Shown here piece by piece: positions 7,860-17,131 of a DNA stretch of 64,000 bases. The DNA lies in the NCBI GenBank assembly GCA_934757255.1, contig CAKVLL010000008.1:1-64000 (forward strand). The letters run 5' to 3'. The notes beneath the pieces are model-generated. The model made no database searches and was not told where the DNA came from. It was given only the letters and a program-made list of their open reading frames with translations. Position 1 is the first letter of the stretch; each line of letters opens with the position of its first letter. The stretch is from an uncultured Candidatus Melainabacteria bacterium. GTDB lineage: Bacteria > Cyanobacteriota > Vampirovibrionia > Gastranaerophilales > Gastranaerophilaceae. The position numbers were made by a program, and so were the translations under genes.

Positions 7860-9005
7860 TTAAACAAGACCTGTAATATTATCTCTCGTAATTACAGCGT
7901 CATAATTTTTATAGCCTAATATTTTTTCAATATTGTTAGAATGCGAACCGACGATTCTGCGGCATTCTTGTGAACTATAGTTAACCATACCGCGTGCAAA
8001 TTCAACATTATTTTCATCCATAATCGAAACAACTTCGCCCTGATTAAAATCATTAATAACGTTTAAAATTCCGATAGGCAAAAGACTTGAGTATTGTTCT
8101 AAAATAGCTTTTTTCGCACCTTCATTAACAACAAGTCCTCCGATAATATTTGTTGCATAGCCAATCCAACGTTTCTTATCAGGAAGGTTTTCGCTAGTTG
8201 GCAAGAACATCGTTCCAATATCTTCGCATTCAAAAATTTTATTAATTACATAAGGAATTTTTCCGTTTGCAATCAATACTCGACCACCAAAACGAGTCAC
8301 AAGTTTTGCTGCCTCAAGTTTAGTTCTCATACCGCCACGACCGCCTTCAGAAGCATCAGTTCCAAGCGCCATAATTTCATCGGTTACACCATCAACTTCT
8401 TTAATCAAAGTCGCGTCAGGGTTTTCCTTCGGATTAGCAGTATAAAGTCCATTAATATCAGACAATAAAATCAACAAATCCGCGTCAAGTTCGCTCGCAA
8501 CAAGTGCAGAAAGCTTGTCATTATCAGCAAAACAAACCTTCATGCCAGCCATCATCGGATTCATAGCGATTGTTGAAACTGTATCATTTTGGTTAATAAT
8601 CGGCACAACTCCGAATTCAAGAATTTTATTCAAAGTTGTTCTCAGACTCAAATACCTGTATCTCAAAGAAAAGTCATCTTCTGTCAAAAGAATTTGAGCA
8701 ATCGGCACGTCAAAAATACCGAAACCGTTTTCATAAAACGACATCAAACGGCTTTGACCTACAGCAGCGCATGCCTGCTTAACGCCATCTTCAGCAGTAG
8801 AATCTAAATTCAATTTCTTTTTGCCTAAACCAACAGCGCCGGAAGTTACTAAAATAACTTCTTTACCTTGTTTAACGAGTTTTGACATGTCTTCAATAAA
8901 CGAATAAATACGAGATATTGCAACTTCGCCATCAGCATTTCTCAAAACATTTGTGCCAAGTTTAATTACAATTCTTTTTGCATCAATAAATTCTTTTCTT
9001 AACAT
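7860..9005 (-). CDS. proB: Glutamate 5-kinase
   Basis: A 381-residue enzyme that phosphorylates glutamate with ATP, the first step of proline synthesis. The amino acid kinase domain (about 1-260) shows IVIKLGTNVLRN, VTSGAVGLGKKKL, PIINQNDTVS and GGMRTKLEAA, all diagnostic for ProB. The last 100 residues form the PUA domain (QGEVVSIMDE region), giving the long two-domain form. It starts 1 base after the stop of thrC, so it is translated from the hisS-thrC-proB transcript. proA is not in the window. Confidence 0.95.
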   Translation of the reverse strand: MLRKEFIDAKRIVIKLGTNVLRNADGEVAISRIYSFIEDMSKLVKQGKEVILVTSGAVGLGKKKLNLDSTAEDGVKQACAAVGQSRLMSFYENGFGIFDVPIAQILLTEDDFSLRYRYLSLRTTLNKILEFGVVPIINQNDTVSTIAMNPMMAGMKVCFADNDKLSALVASELDADLLILLSDINGLYTANPKENPDATLIKEVDGVTDEIMALGTDASEGGRGGMRTKLEAAKLVTRFGGRVLIANGKIPYVINKIFECEDIGTMFLPTSENLPDKKRWIGYATNIIGGLVVNEGAKKAILEQYSSLLPIGILNVINDFNQGEVVSIMDENNVEFARGMVNYSSQECRRIVGSHSNNIEKILGYKNYDAVITRDNITGLV

Positions 9006-9006
9006 T

Positions 9007-10065
9007 TTAGATACCCATTGCTTTTAAAACATCTTTAATTTCTGATGATGTCTTTTTAACATCCGCGTTAGAATACTTGATTGCATTATCAGGGTCTTTA
9101 AGTCCGTTACCGGTAAGAATACAAACTATGTCAGTTCCTTCTTTTACTAAACCTTGAGAGTGTGCTTGAATTAAGCCTGCAACAGAAGCTGCGCTTGCCG
9201 GTTCGCATAAAACGCCTTCAGAAGAAGCCAACATCTTATAAGCTTCAACAATCTTTTCATCAGAAACACAACCAATTTTACCTTTGCTTTCATCTCTTGC
9301 TGCTTCTGCTTGTTTCCAACTTGCAGGGTTACCTATTCTAATTGCAGTTGCTAAAGTTTCAGGTTTTAAAATTCTTTCTCCGCGAACTATGGCCGCTGAA
9401 CCTTCAGCCTCAAAGCCCATCATTTGTGGCAAAGCTTTAATATTACCTTCTGCAAAATACTCTTTGTAACCTTTCCAGTAAGCAGTTATATTACCTGCGT
9501 TTCCTACAGGAATAAAATGATATTCAGGGGCTTTTCCTAAGGCATCACAAATTTCAAATGCGCCTGTTTTTTGACCTTCAATTCTGAATGGGTTTACTGA
9601 GTTTACTAAAGTAATAGGATGAGTTGCAGAAATTTCTCTAACACATTCAAGAGCTTGGTCAAAGTTACCTTGAATTGCGATTATTTCAGCGCCGTACATC
9701 ATTGCTTGAGAAAGTTTTCCTAGAGCAATATAACCGTCAGGAATAAGTACAAAAGTTTTAATACCTGCTTTTGCACCATAAGCGGCAGCTGATGCGGAAG
9801 TGTTGCCGGTTGATGCGCAAATAATAGCATTTGCACCAGCCTCTTTAGCCTTGGTTACAGCCATTGTCATACCGCGGTCTTTAAAGCTTCCTGTTGGATT
9901 GCAACCTTCAAACTTCAAATAAATATTAGCTTCTAAGCCGATTTTTTTCGCTAAATTATCAGCCTTGATTAACGGTGTGTTTCCTTCATTAAGTGTTACA
10001 ACTGGTGTAGACTCTGTTACAGGCAAATACTTTCTGTATTTATTAATTAGACCTTGGTAATACAT
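9007..10065 (-). CDS. thrC: Threonine synthase
   Basis: A 352-residue PLP enzyme that converts O-phosphohomoserine to threonine. The lysine that binds PLP lies in SFKDRG (Lys62), the phosphate-binding ASTGNTSAS follows, and the protein has the compact length of the short ThrC class without the fungal/enterobacterial N-terminal extension. GAGAGG upstream of ATG 10065 gives a good ribosome site. The gene sits 28 bases after hisS and 1 base before proB, so an amino acid and tRNA charging operon is likely. No attenuator or T-box is visible upstream. Confidence 0.94.
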   Translation of the reverse strand: MYYQGLINKYRKYLPVTESTPVVTLNEGNTPLIKADNLAKKIGLEANIYLKFEGCNPTGSFKDRGMTMAVTKAKEAGANAIICASTGNTSASAAAYGAKAGIKTFVLIPDGYIALGKLSQAMMYGAEIIAIQGNFDQALECVREISATHPITLVNSVNPFRIEGQKTGAFEICDALGKAPEYHFIPVGNAGNITAYWKGYKEYFAEGNIKALPQMMGFEAEGSAAIVRGERILKPETLATAIRIGNPASWKQAEAARDESKGKIGCVSDEKIVEAYKMLASSEGVLCEPASAASVAGLIQAHSQGLVKEGTDIVCILTGNGLKDPDNAIKYSNADVKKTSSEIKDVLKAMGI

Positions 10066-10093
10066 AATATAACCTCTCTTTTTTTAAACTCAA

Positions 10094-11332
10094 TTATTTA
10101 TTGATAAAACTAAATACATCTTTTATTTCAATAGTTTCCTGCTCTGACGTATCAAGATTTTTAACCGTAATTTTACCGGCAGAAATTTCATCTTCGCCCA
10201 AGATTAAAGCGTATTTTGCAACTTTAGAAGCTTTTTCTAATTGTTTTACAAATTTCTTATTAGTTAAATCAAATTCTGCTGTAATGTTTTGAGAACGAAG
10301 TTCTTCTGTTAATTTAATAGCTTCTAACGTATTATTTGAAACTACAAACGCAGTTGTTCTTTCAGCTTCTTTTTGTCCGATTAGCGACGCCAATCTTTCC
10401 ATACCCATTGCAAAACCGATAGCAGGAGTATCTTCTCCGCCTAAATTACGAACAAGGCTATCATATCTTCCGCCACCACAAACAGCGTTTTGAGAACCCA
10501 AATTATTTGATTTAATTTCAAAAACTGTTCTGTTATAGTAATCCAAGCCTCTTACTAAAAGTTTATTAATAGAATAATTAATATTCAAAGCGTCTAAATA
10601 ACCTTTTAATTCATTAAAATGATTTGCACAATCGTCACAAATAAAATCAGATTGAATAACTTCTTGAATTTCAGGTTTCGCATAAATCGCTTTACATTCT
10701 TCAACTTTGCAATCCAAAAGTCTTAGCGGATTTTTTTCGTATCTTGCTTGGCAATCAGGACAAAGCTCGCTCAAATAAGGCTTAATTACAGCTTTCAATT
10801 TAGTCTTAAATGTTTCACGACATTCAGGACAGCCAAGAGAATTCAATTCAACGCTCAAATCGTTCAAACCAAGCGCTTTTAGGTAATTAACCGCCATTAA
10901 AATAACTTCCGCATCAGCAGTGGCTTGCTTAATTCCGAAAACTTCTACACCAACTTGATGGAATTGTCTTTGACGACCTGCTTGAGGACGTTCATATCTA
11001 AACATTGGTCCTTTATACCAAAGTTTTACAGGTGCAGAAAGTCTATGCATACCGTTTTCAATGAATGCTCTAACTACACCGGCTGTGTTTTCGGGACGAA
11101 GAGTCAATGAACGTTCGCTTTTTTCAAACGTATACATCTCTTTATTAACGATATCTGTTGTATCGCCAACACCGCGAGCGAAAAGTTCGGTTGCCTCAAA
11201 AATCGGAGTTCTTATTTCTTTTGCGCCATATTCTGCAAAAATCTTTCTCGCCTCATCTTCCATGAAGTGCCATATAGGCATTTCAGCAGGAAGAATATCT
11301 TTTGTTCCTTTTTGTACTTTTATTATTGCCAT
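10094..11332 (-). CDS. hisS: Histidyl-tRNA synthetase
   Basis: A 412-residue class II tRNA synthetase that charges tRNA-His. Motif 1 is near IRTPIFEAT, motif 2 is FRYERPQAGRQRQFHQ, the histidine-specific segment GLDYYNRTVFE is present, and motif 3 is GFAMGMERL. The C-terminal anticodon-binding domain runs from about residue 325. A Cys-x2-Cys zinc-like pair occurs twice in the insertion domain (around CPDCQARY and CDDC). It is the first gene of the hisS-thrC-proB run, with AAAGGA before ATG 11332. Confidence 0.96.
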   Translation of the reverse strand: MAIIKVQKGTKDILPAEMPIWHFMEDEARKIFAEYGAKEIRTPIFEATELFARGVGDTTDIVNKEMYTFEKSERSLTLRPENTAGVVRAFIENGMHRLSAPVKLWYKGPMFRYERPQAGRQRQFHQVGVEVFGIKQATADAEVILMAVNYLKALGLNDLSVELNSLGCPECRETFKTKLKAVIKPYLSELCPDCQARYEKNPLRLLDCKVEECKAIYAKPEIQEVIQSDFICDDCANHFNELKGYLDALNINYSINKLLVRGLDYYNRTVFEIKSNNLGSQNAVCGGGRYDSLVRNLGGEDTPAIGFAMGMERLASLIGQKEAERTTAFVVSNNTLEAIKLTEELRSQNITAEFDLTNKKFVKQLEKASKVAKYALILGEDEISAGKITVKNLDTSEQETIEIKDVFSFINK

Positions 11333-11402
11333 AATTCAAATTCCTTTATATAATTTAATTGTACTATATGAACGTATTAAGTAAATATCGAATGGAGAAA
11401 CG

Positions 11403-12248
11403 ATGGGAATAAAAGTTACAAAAATGCAAGGATGCGGCAATGATTTTGTCATTATTGATTATGATGAATTCTTAAAACTTGATATGAAAATCACAGACGC
11501 AGCAAAAATGCTTTGCGATAGACATTTCGGAATCGGTGCAGATGGACTCATTATTCCCAATACAAGTTCAGAAGATGCGGATATCAGTTGGTTTTTCTAT
11601 AATTCAGACGGTTCAACGGCTCAAATGTGTGGAAACGGCATGAGATGTTTTGCAAAATACGCTTACGATAATAAACTTGTTGATAAAAAAATGTTCTCCG
11701 TAAAAACTTTAGCGGGAATCATTAAGCCTGAAATTCTTGATGATGGATTTGTAAGAGTAAATATGTCACAGCCGATTTTAGAACCTGAAAAAATTCCTTT
11801 CATTCCTCATCACAATTTGAATTACAAAATGTCTGTTAAAAACATGATTTTTGACGGAAACGCAATTTCTATGGGGAATCCACATTTTGTAATTTTTGTT
11901 TCACCAGAAGATGACGTTATGGAATTTGCAAAAGAATATGGCCCAATTATTGAAACAAGCGCAGAATTTCCTGAAAAAACCAATGTTGAATTTGTAAAAA
12001 TAAAATCATTCAAAAAAATAGAACTTGCCGTTTGGGAAAGAGGGTGCGGTATTACTTTGGCTTGCGGCACTGGCGCTTGCGCAAGCGTTGTAGCAGGAAT
12101 CCTGAACGGATATATTGAAAACTCTGTAGAAGTTCAACTTCCCGGAGGTGTTGTAAATGTTGTTTGGAATGGTGCGCCAAACAAACCTGAAGGAGATGTT
12201 TTCTTGTCAGGGCCGGCTGAATACGTTTATACCGCAGAATTAGCTTAA
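11403..12248 (+). CDS. dapF: Diaminopimelate epimerase
   Basis: A 281-residue enzyme that interconverts LL- and meso-diaminopimelate for lysine and peptidoglycan. The two catalytic Cys are Cys76 in MCGNGMRCF and Cys221 in ACGTGACA; both flanking motifs are intact. The N-terminal MQGCGNDFVIID is also typical. GGAGAAACG before ATG 11403 is the ribosome site. It is divergent from hisS. Together with the DapL-like aminotransferase at 49371 it fits the diaminopimelate aminotransferase pathway, where DapL delivers the LL isomer. Confidence 0.96.
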   Translation: MGIKVTKMQGCGNDFVIIDYDEFLKLDMKITDAAKMLCDRHFGIGADGLIIPNTSSEDADISWFFYNSDGSTAQMCGNGMRCFAKYAYDNKLVDKKMFSVKTLAGIIKPEILDDGFVRVNMSQPILEPEKIPFIPHHNLNYKMSVKNMIFDGNAISMGNPHFVIFVSPEDDVMEFAKEYGPIIETSAEFPEKTNVEFVKIKSFKKIELAVWERGCGITLACGTGACASVVAGILNGYIENSVEVQLPGGVVNVVWNGAPNKPEGDVFLSGPAEYVYTAELA

Positions 12249-12326
12249 TTATATAAGTACAAGAATTGCCAGTCAGACGTTTTTGTCCGACAATAAAAAA
12301 AGAATAACCGGAGGTTAAATTAGAAT

Positions 12327-13340
12327 ATGCTAGTTGTAATGAATAGCCACGCAACAGAAAAAGACATTAAGCGTGTAGAATTATTTATCGAATCAAAAGG
12401 TTTTGAAGCAAGAGTTTCACACGGCGAAGCACGAACTGTTGTTCATGCAATTGGTGTAAAAGAAGTTGACCAAAGAGATTTTGAACTCTTACAAGGTGTT
12501 GATGAAGTTATAAAACTTTCTACTAATTATAAACTCGCAGCACGTGCTTCTCAAGGCAAAGACACCGTTGTAGAAGTAAATGGGGTTAAATTTGGCGACA
12601 AATATACAGGTTTAATTGCCGGTCCTTGTACTGTAGAATCTTATGACCAAATGGACGCAACAGCGCAAGAATTAGAAGAGTCAAATGTTAAAATCATTCG
12701 AGGTGGTGCGTTTAAACCAAGAACAAGTCCTTACGCTTTTCAAGGCTTAGGTGAAGAAGGTTTGAAGATTATAAGAAGCGTTGCAGACAATCACGGCATG
12801 GCTGTAACCTCTGAAATTATGGAAGTTTCACAATTACCTCTATTTGAAAAATACGTAGATATTCTTCAAGTAGGAGCGCGAAATATGCAAAACTTTAACT
12901 TGCTAAAAGAACTTGGACACGCGCATAAACCGGTAATTTTAAAACGAGGATTATCTTCGACTTACGAAGAATGGTTGATGTCAGCAGAATATATTATGGC
13001 TGGTGGAAACAATCAAGTTATTTTGTGCGAACGCGGAATTAGAACGTTTGAAAAATATACGAGAAATACACTTGATTTAACAGCAATACCGGTAATTAAA
13101 CGTCTTAGTCATTTACCAATAATTGTTGACCCTTCTCATGCGACAGGTTTAAGAGATAAAGTCGAACCTATGTCAAGAGCGGCAGTTGCAGCAGGTTGTG
13201 ATGGCTTAATTATAGAAGTTCACCATGACCCAGACAAAGCTATTTGTGATGGAGCACAATCACTTTATCCTTGGCAATATGATTTATTATATAAACAAAT
13301 TAAACAAATTGCGCCAATTGTTGGAAAAGAAATTATATAG
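12327..13340 (+). CDS. aroF: DAHP synthase (AroG/AroF, AroA-beta type)
   Basis: A 337-residue 3-deoxy-7-phosphoheptulonate synthase that condenses phosphoenolpyruvate and erythrose 4-phosphate, the entry step to aromatic amino acids. The first 70 residues form the ferredoxin-like regulatory domain of the Thermotoga-type enzyme. The catalytic barrel carries AGPCTVES, GGAFKPRTSPYAFQGLG, VGARNMQNF, KRG and DPSHATG, all family markers. GGAGG lies 12 bases before ATG 12327. A second in-frame ATG at 12339 is possible but would shorten the regulatory domain. Its 3' end overlaps the convergent glycosyltransferase gene by 8 bases. Confidence 0.93.
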   Translation: MLVVMNSHATEKDIKRVELFIESKGFEARVSHGEARTVVHAIGVKEVDQRDFELLQGVDEVIKLSTNYKLAARASQGKDTVVEVNGVKFGDKYTGLIAGPCTVESYDQMDATAQELEESNVKIIRGGAFKPRTSPYAFQGLGEEGLKIIRSVADNHGMAVTSEIMEVSQLPLFEKYVDILQVGARNMQNFNLLKELGHAHKPVILKRGLSSTYEEWLMSAEYIMAGGNNQVILCERGIRTFEKYTRNTLDLTAIPVIKRLSHLPIIVDPSHATGLRDKVEPMSRAAVAAGCDGLIIEVHHDPDKAICDGAQSLYPWQYDLLYKQIKQIAPIVGKEII

Positions 13341-14274
13341 AATTTCTACATGCAGCTACTATTTTATTTACCGTTTCATTTTCATTAACTATTGCAACGT
13401 CGTACATCTGTGAATCCGGCATATATCCTTGATAGCCTATTTTATCATAAAAAATTGCAATAGTTCTTTTATCAAGCGCACAAGCCATGTGCATTAAACC
13501 TGTATCAACAGACACAACTTCTTCTGCATCATTCAAGATACGTGCTGCTTCCAACACTGATGTCTTATTCATCAAATCATATACATTAGAAAATTTTTCT
13601 TGTTTAAGTTTTTCAGAAAGTTCTTCTGCAGATTTACCATTCCCTAATATAACAATATTTGCTTTATCAAGCTTTTTAAGCAAATCAGATAATTGTTCAA
13701 ATGACAAATCTTTTTCAATTTTAGAACTTATAGGACAAACCGCAATATATTTAGAAGGTAAATTACATAATTTTTCTGTAAGAGAAAACTGAGGAAGATT
13801 AAACCTTATCTTTGTATCCACTAATTTTTGTTTCGTTATACCGCTCAACAAATTCATAACCATTGTTTGTACTCGAGTATAATCATCACTTATTCTATAC
13901 TTTTTCTTTCTCAAAAATTTTGCAAAAAATTTCATCTTATTAGGAGCCAAAACATACTTAGAGCGCAACATTCTTGCTAAGACCATTGCACGTTCAGAAC
14001 CATATACAACAAATGTTGCATAAATATTTTTATATGGGAAATTCTTAACAAAATCCTGCATTCCTTTAATTTTGTTACCAGCAAAATGTCTTTCCCAAAC
14101 CACAACATCATCCACACCATCTTGATACTTTGCAATATCAACAAATTTTGTCGGTGTTAACATAACCACAATTGAATCAGAATACAATCTTTTGATATTT
14201 TGTACAAGCGAATTCGCTAATAAAATATCACCCATATAGTATGAATTTATTATTACAAAAACTTTCTTTTCCAT
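13333..14274 (-). CDS. Family 9 glycosyltransferase (heptosyltransferase-like)
   Basis: A 313-residue GT-B fold enzyme. The N-terminal segment VIINSYYMGDILLANSLVQNIKRLY matches the G-D-x-L-L start of ADP-heptose:LPS heptosyltransferases, shown here only in part as GDILLANSLVQNI. The C-terminal VVSVDTGLMHMACAL is the conserved donor-binding motif. It probably adds a sugar to lipopolysaccharide core or another outer-membrane glycan, which supports a diderm envelope. GATAAT ends 5 bases before ATG 14274, so the mRNA may be leaderless. It is divergent from the EamA transporter and convergent with aroF. Confidence 0.82.
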   Translation of the reverse strand: MEKKVFVIINSYYMGDILLANSLVQNIKRLYSDSIVVMLTPTKFVDIAKYQDGVDDVVVWERHFAGNKIKGMQDFVKNFPYKNIYATFVVYGSERAMVLARMLRSKYVLAPNKMKFFAKFLRKKKYRISDDYTRVQTMVMNLLSGITKQKLVDTKIRFNLPQFSLTEKLCNLPSKYIAVCPISSKIEKDLSFEQLSDLLKKLDKANIVILGNGKSAEELSEKLKQEKFSNVYDLMNKTSVLEAARILNDAEEVVSVDTGLMHMACALDKRTIAIFYDKIGYQGYMPDSQMYDVAIVNENETVNKIVAACRNSI

Positions 14275-14326
14275 ATAATATTATCATTACATAAAAATGC
14301 TTTTTAACAAAACTATAATTTTATGT

Positions 14327-14332
14327 TAAATT
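14327..14332 (+). promoter_or_regulatory. Extended -10 box, predicted leaderless start of EamA gene
   Basis: TAAATT preceded by TATGT (an extended TG motif) ends exactly six bases before ATG 14339. No ribosome site is visible. Confidence 0.5.
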
Positions 14333-14338
14333 ACTGTT

Positions 14339-15232
14339 ATGAAAAACAAACTTCTTGGCAATATTGCTTTATTAATAACAGCACTTATTTGGGGGCTTTC
14401 TTTTGTTGCTCAAAGAGAAGGGATGGAACATATAGGTCCATTCACATTTAATACAATTAGAAGTTTTCTGGGTGGTTTTAGTTTACTTCCAGTAATAGCG
14501 TGGTTTAAATTCACAAAACCGGATACAAGAGGAGTAAGACTAAAACGTTATCAACATATAAACCTTGCTAGAGCAGGAATTGGATGTGGTTTAGCATTAT
14601 TTACCGCAATGAGTATTCAACAATATTGCATGCAATATGTTACTGCCGGAAAATCTGGTTTTATAACAGCTTTATACATAATCTTTGTACCAATAATTTC
14701 AATATTGCTAGGAGAAAAATTAAGAAAAAAAATCATATTTAGTATTATCTTAGCTGTAATAGGACTTTATTTATTATGCTACAAAGCAGGAAGTGGCTTC
14801 AATATATATGACTTCTTACTCCTTGTTGGCGCTTTCTTATACGGGGTGCATATTATGATTGTAAATTATTATTCTGAAAAAATAAACCCAGTGAAAGCTT
14901 GTTGTGCTCAATTTTTTGTAGTAGGAATTTTATCATTTTTCCTTATGTGGTCATTTGAAAATCCAACATTATCAATGATAATCAGCGCTAAAGCCTCATT
15001 GTTGTTTGCAGGCATCTTAACTTGCGGAGTTGCATATACTTTGCAAATTTTTGGACAAAAATACACTTTGCCTGTTATCGCTTCATTAATTCTTTGTCTA
15101 GAGTCTGTATTCGCAGTTCTTGGTGGAACACTAATTTTAAATGAAGTTATGACACACAAAGAAATTTTAGGTTGTATATTTATGATTATTGCCGTTATTA
15201 TCGCAAATTTGAATTTGGAATGCAAAGAATAA
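14339..15232 (+). CDS. EamA/DMT family transporter
   Basis: A 297-residue inner membrane protein with ten predicted hydrophobic helices arranged as two repeated EamA halves. The start LLITALIWGLSFVAQREG is characteristic of drug/metabolite transporter superfamily exporters, and the second-half motif LCLESVFAVLGGTLILNE is typical too. It probably exports an amino acid or metabolite; the substrate cannot be told. It is 20 bases upstream of coaBC, but that gene has its own TATAAT, so co-transcription is optional. Confidence 0.88.
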   Translation: MKNKLLGNIALLITALIWGLSFVAQREGMEHIGPFTFNTIRSFLGGFSLLPVIAWFKFTKPDTRGVRLKRYQHINLARAGIGCGLALFTAMSIQQYCMQYVTAGKSGFITALYIIFVPIISILLGEKLRKKIIFSIILAVIGLYLLCYKAGSGFNIYDFLLLVGAFLYGVHIMIVNYYSEKINPVKACCAQFFVVGILSFFLMWSFENPTLSMIISAKASLLFAGILTCGVAYTLQIFGQKYTLPVIASLILCLESVFAVLGGTLILNEVMTHKEILGCIFMIIAVIIANLNLECKE

Positions 15233-15240
15233 TTACGTGC

Positions 15241-15246
15241 TATAAT
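15241..15246 (+). promoter_or_regulatory. -10 box, predicted leaderless start of coaBC
   Basis: A perfect TATAAT ends six bases before ATG 15253. The 20-base gap from the EamA gene holds no Shine-Dalgarno site. Confidence 0.65.
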
Positions 15247-15252
15247 TAGTTT

Positions 15253-16473
15253 ATGCTAGAAAATAAAAACATTTTAATAGGAATTACCGGCGGAATTGCC
15301 GCATACAAGATATGTGAATTGATTAGACTTTATAAAAAAGCACGCGCCAATGTTCAAGTAGTTTTAACTCCAAATGCGTTGAATTTTGTGACAAAACTAA
15401 CACTTCAAACGCTTTCTAATAACGAAGTTTATGTAGATAATTTTTCCATTGATGAATACAAGCCTGAGCACATCGCTTTAACAGAAGCTGATATTTTTGT
15501 TATAGCTCCTGCGAGTGCTAATACGATTTCTAAACTAGCAAACGGAATTTGTGACAATCTTTTATTATCAACGGCTTGTGCGTTTAATAAACCATTTCTT
15601 ATAGCACCGGCTATGAATACAAATATGTGGGAAAATCCGTTTGTACAAGAGAATTTAGAAAAGTTAAGAAAAAATGGTTATCATATTTTAGAACCTGATG
15701 AAGGTTATTTGGCTTGCGGAACGAACGGTAAAGGCAGAATGCGCGAGGTGGAAGAAATTTTTGAAGCCACTGACAAAATTCTTTCAAATGGGAATTTAAG
15801 CGGTAAAAAAATCTTAATTACAGCAGGCGGAACAAAAGAAAAAATTGATCCTGTAAGATTCATTACTAACGCGTCTTCAGGGAAAATGGGAATGGCTTTA
15901 GCAGACATAGCGACACAAGAAGGCGCAGAAGTTACTCTTGTTTCTACCTTTAAGGTTGATAAAGGCTATAAAAATATTGTTGTTGAAACTGCACGAGAAA
16001 TGGAAAAAGTTGTTAAAGAAAATTTAAATGACCAAGATTGTGTAATTATGACGGCTGCTGTTTCAGATTATAGAATTAAAGAGTATTCAGAACAAAAAAT
16101 TAAAAAGGGTGATGAAGAAGGAATAACGTTGGAGTTAGTTAAAAATCCTGATATTTTGAAAGAAATTTGTAGCTTGAAACAACTGGAGAAAAACCCATCA
16201 CCCCAGCCCTCTTCCACAAGGGGTGAGAGAGCATATCCGCTCATAGTAGGTTTTTGCGCTGAAAGTGAAAATTTAATCGAGAATGCCAAGAAGAAAATTC
16301 AAAATAAAGGTTGTGATTTTTTGATTGCGAACGATATTTCAAGAAAAGATATCGGATTTAACAGTGATGAAAACGAAGTTTATATTTTGGATAAAAATTT
16401 AAACATTAAACATATTGAAAAAAACACAAAACAAAATATTGCAAAACGTATTTTGGAGGAAATTTTTGAATAA
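15253..16473 (+). CDS. coaBC: Bifunctional phosphopantothenoylcysteine decarboxylase/synthetase
   Basis: A 406-residue fusion that makes 4'-phosphopantetheine from phosphopantothenate and cysteine for coenzyme A. The CoaC half (about 1-175) is the flavoprotein decarboxylase: GITGGIAAYK, the catalytic His in EHIALTEAD, PAMNTNMW and the active-site Cys in ACGTNGKGRM. The CoaB half (about 190-406) has TAGGTKEKIDPVRFITNASSG and KNPD. Between KNPDILKEI and YPLIVGFCAES there is an extra stretch of about 20 residues, EKNPSPQPSSTRGERA, encoded by an inserted palindromic repeat; the frame is kept. NIF3 follows with an 8-base overlap. panB and panC in the window supply its substrate pathway. Confidence 0.94.
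   Translation: MLENKNILIGITGGIAAYKICELIRLYKKARANVQVVLTPNALNFVTKLTLQTLSNNEVYVDNFSIDEYKPEHIALTEADIFVIAPASANTISKLANGICDNLLLSTACAFNKPFLIAPAMNTNMWENPFVQENLEKLRKNGYHILEPDEGYLACGTNGKGRMREVEEIFEATDKILSNGNLSGKKILITAGGTKEKIDPVRFITNASSGKMGMALADIATQEGAEVTLVSTFKVDKGYKNIVVETAREMEKVVKENLNDQDCVIMTAAVSDYRIKEYSEQKIKKGDEEGITLELVKNPDILKEICSLKQLEKNPSPQPSSTRGERAYPLIVGFCAESENLIENAKKKIQNKGCDFLIANDISRKDIGFNSDENEVYILDKNLNIKHIEKNTKQNIAKRILEEIFE
16180..16235 (+). repeat. Palindromic repeat inserted in frame in coaBC
   Basis: TCACCCC (16198-16204) and GGGGTGA (16220-16226) form an inverted repeat around a short loop. The translation NPSPQPSSTRGER is the well-known product of a dispersed repeat read in this frame, and it falls where other CoaB proteins have a short loop. 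It lies in a loop between conserved motifs, so the enzyme may tolerate it. Confidence 0.75.
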
Positions 16474-17131
16474 GTACGAAATTGTACAAAAAATAGAAAA
16501 ATTTGCACCTCTTGAAACTCAAGAAAAATGGGATGCGAGCGGTTGGATAGTAGATTTAAAAGAATCTTGCGTTAACAAAATTCTTTTTACTTTAACTATA
16601 ACCGACCAAATTGTAGAGCAAGCAATTGAAAAAGGCTGTGATATGATAATTTCACACCATCCGTTATTTTTCGTACCTTTTGAATACAAAAAAATCAATA
16701 TGTATTGCGCTCATACAAATTTAGATAGAGCAGAAGGCGGAACTACAGATTTAATAATTAAAGAATTAGACTTTAAAAAAACTTACAACGATGATTTTGT
16801 TCGTGTTGTAGAATTAAAAAATCCGATAAATATTGAAGAATTAAAAAATAAACTCTTAAAAATTTCACCAAAACTCAGATATGTAAATAACTATAATGCA
16901 AAAGAAGTTAAGACAATCGGATTTTGCGCAGGTTCAGGTTCGGAATTTATCGGACAAACAGACGCATTTGTAACAGGTGATTTAAAATTTCACACAGCAA
17001 TTGAAACTAAGAAAGTTGTGTTTGATATCGGACATTTTGAAAGCGAAATTTTTGCACCAAAGTTGTTGAAAAAGATTACGGAAGTTGGAGAAAATGGAGT
17101 TATTGCAGATGAAAAAAGTCCTTTTATCTAG
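16466..17131 (+). CDS. NIF3 / GTP cyclohydrolase 1 type 2 family protein
   Basis: A 222-residue protein of the NIF3 (YbgI) family, conserved dimetal proteins of uncertain reaction. The diagnostic DMIISHHPLFF carries the paired His metal ligands, and CAHTNLDRAEGGTTD, the C-terminal FVTGDLKFH and FDIGHFESE are all present. The start is TTG 16466, 7 bases after GGAGG and inside the last codons of coaBC (8-base overlap); an ATG 51 bases further upstream lacks a ribosome site. Without the usual inserted PII-like domain it is the short form. The signal-peptide gene that follows overlaps it by 23 bases. Confidence 0.9.
   Translation: MNKYEIVQKIEKFAPLETQEKWDASGWIVDLKESCVNKILFTLTITDQIVEQAIEKGCDMIISHHPLFFVPFEYKKINMYCAHTNLDRAEGGTTDLIIKELDFKKTYNDDFVRVVELKNPINIEELKNKLLKISPKLRYVNNYNAKEVKTIGFCAGSGSEFIGQTDAFVTGDLKFHTAIETKKVVFDIGHFESEIFAPKLLKKITEVGENGVIADEKSPFI

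Noticed and set aside
12262..12300. Terminator between dapF and aroF
   Set aside because: Only a weak, mismatched stem (TCAGAC / GTCCGA) can be drawn; not enough to call.
12052..12354. 100-residue minus-strand frame spanning the dapF-aroF gap
   Set aside because: Covers two real gene ends in antisense; no start signal.
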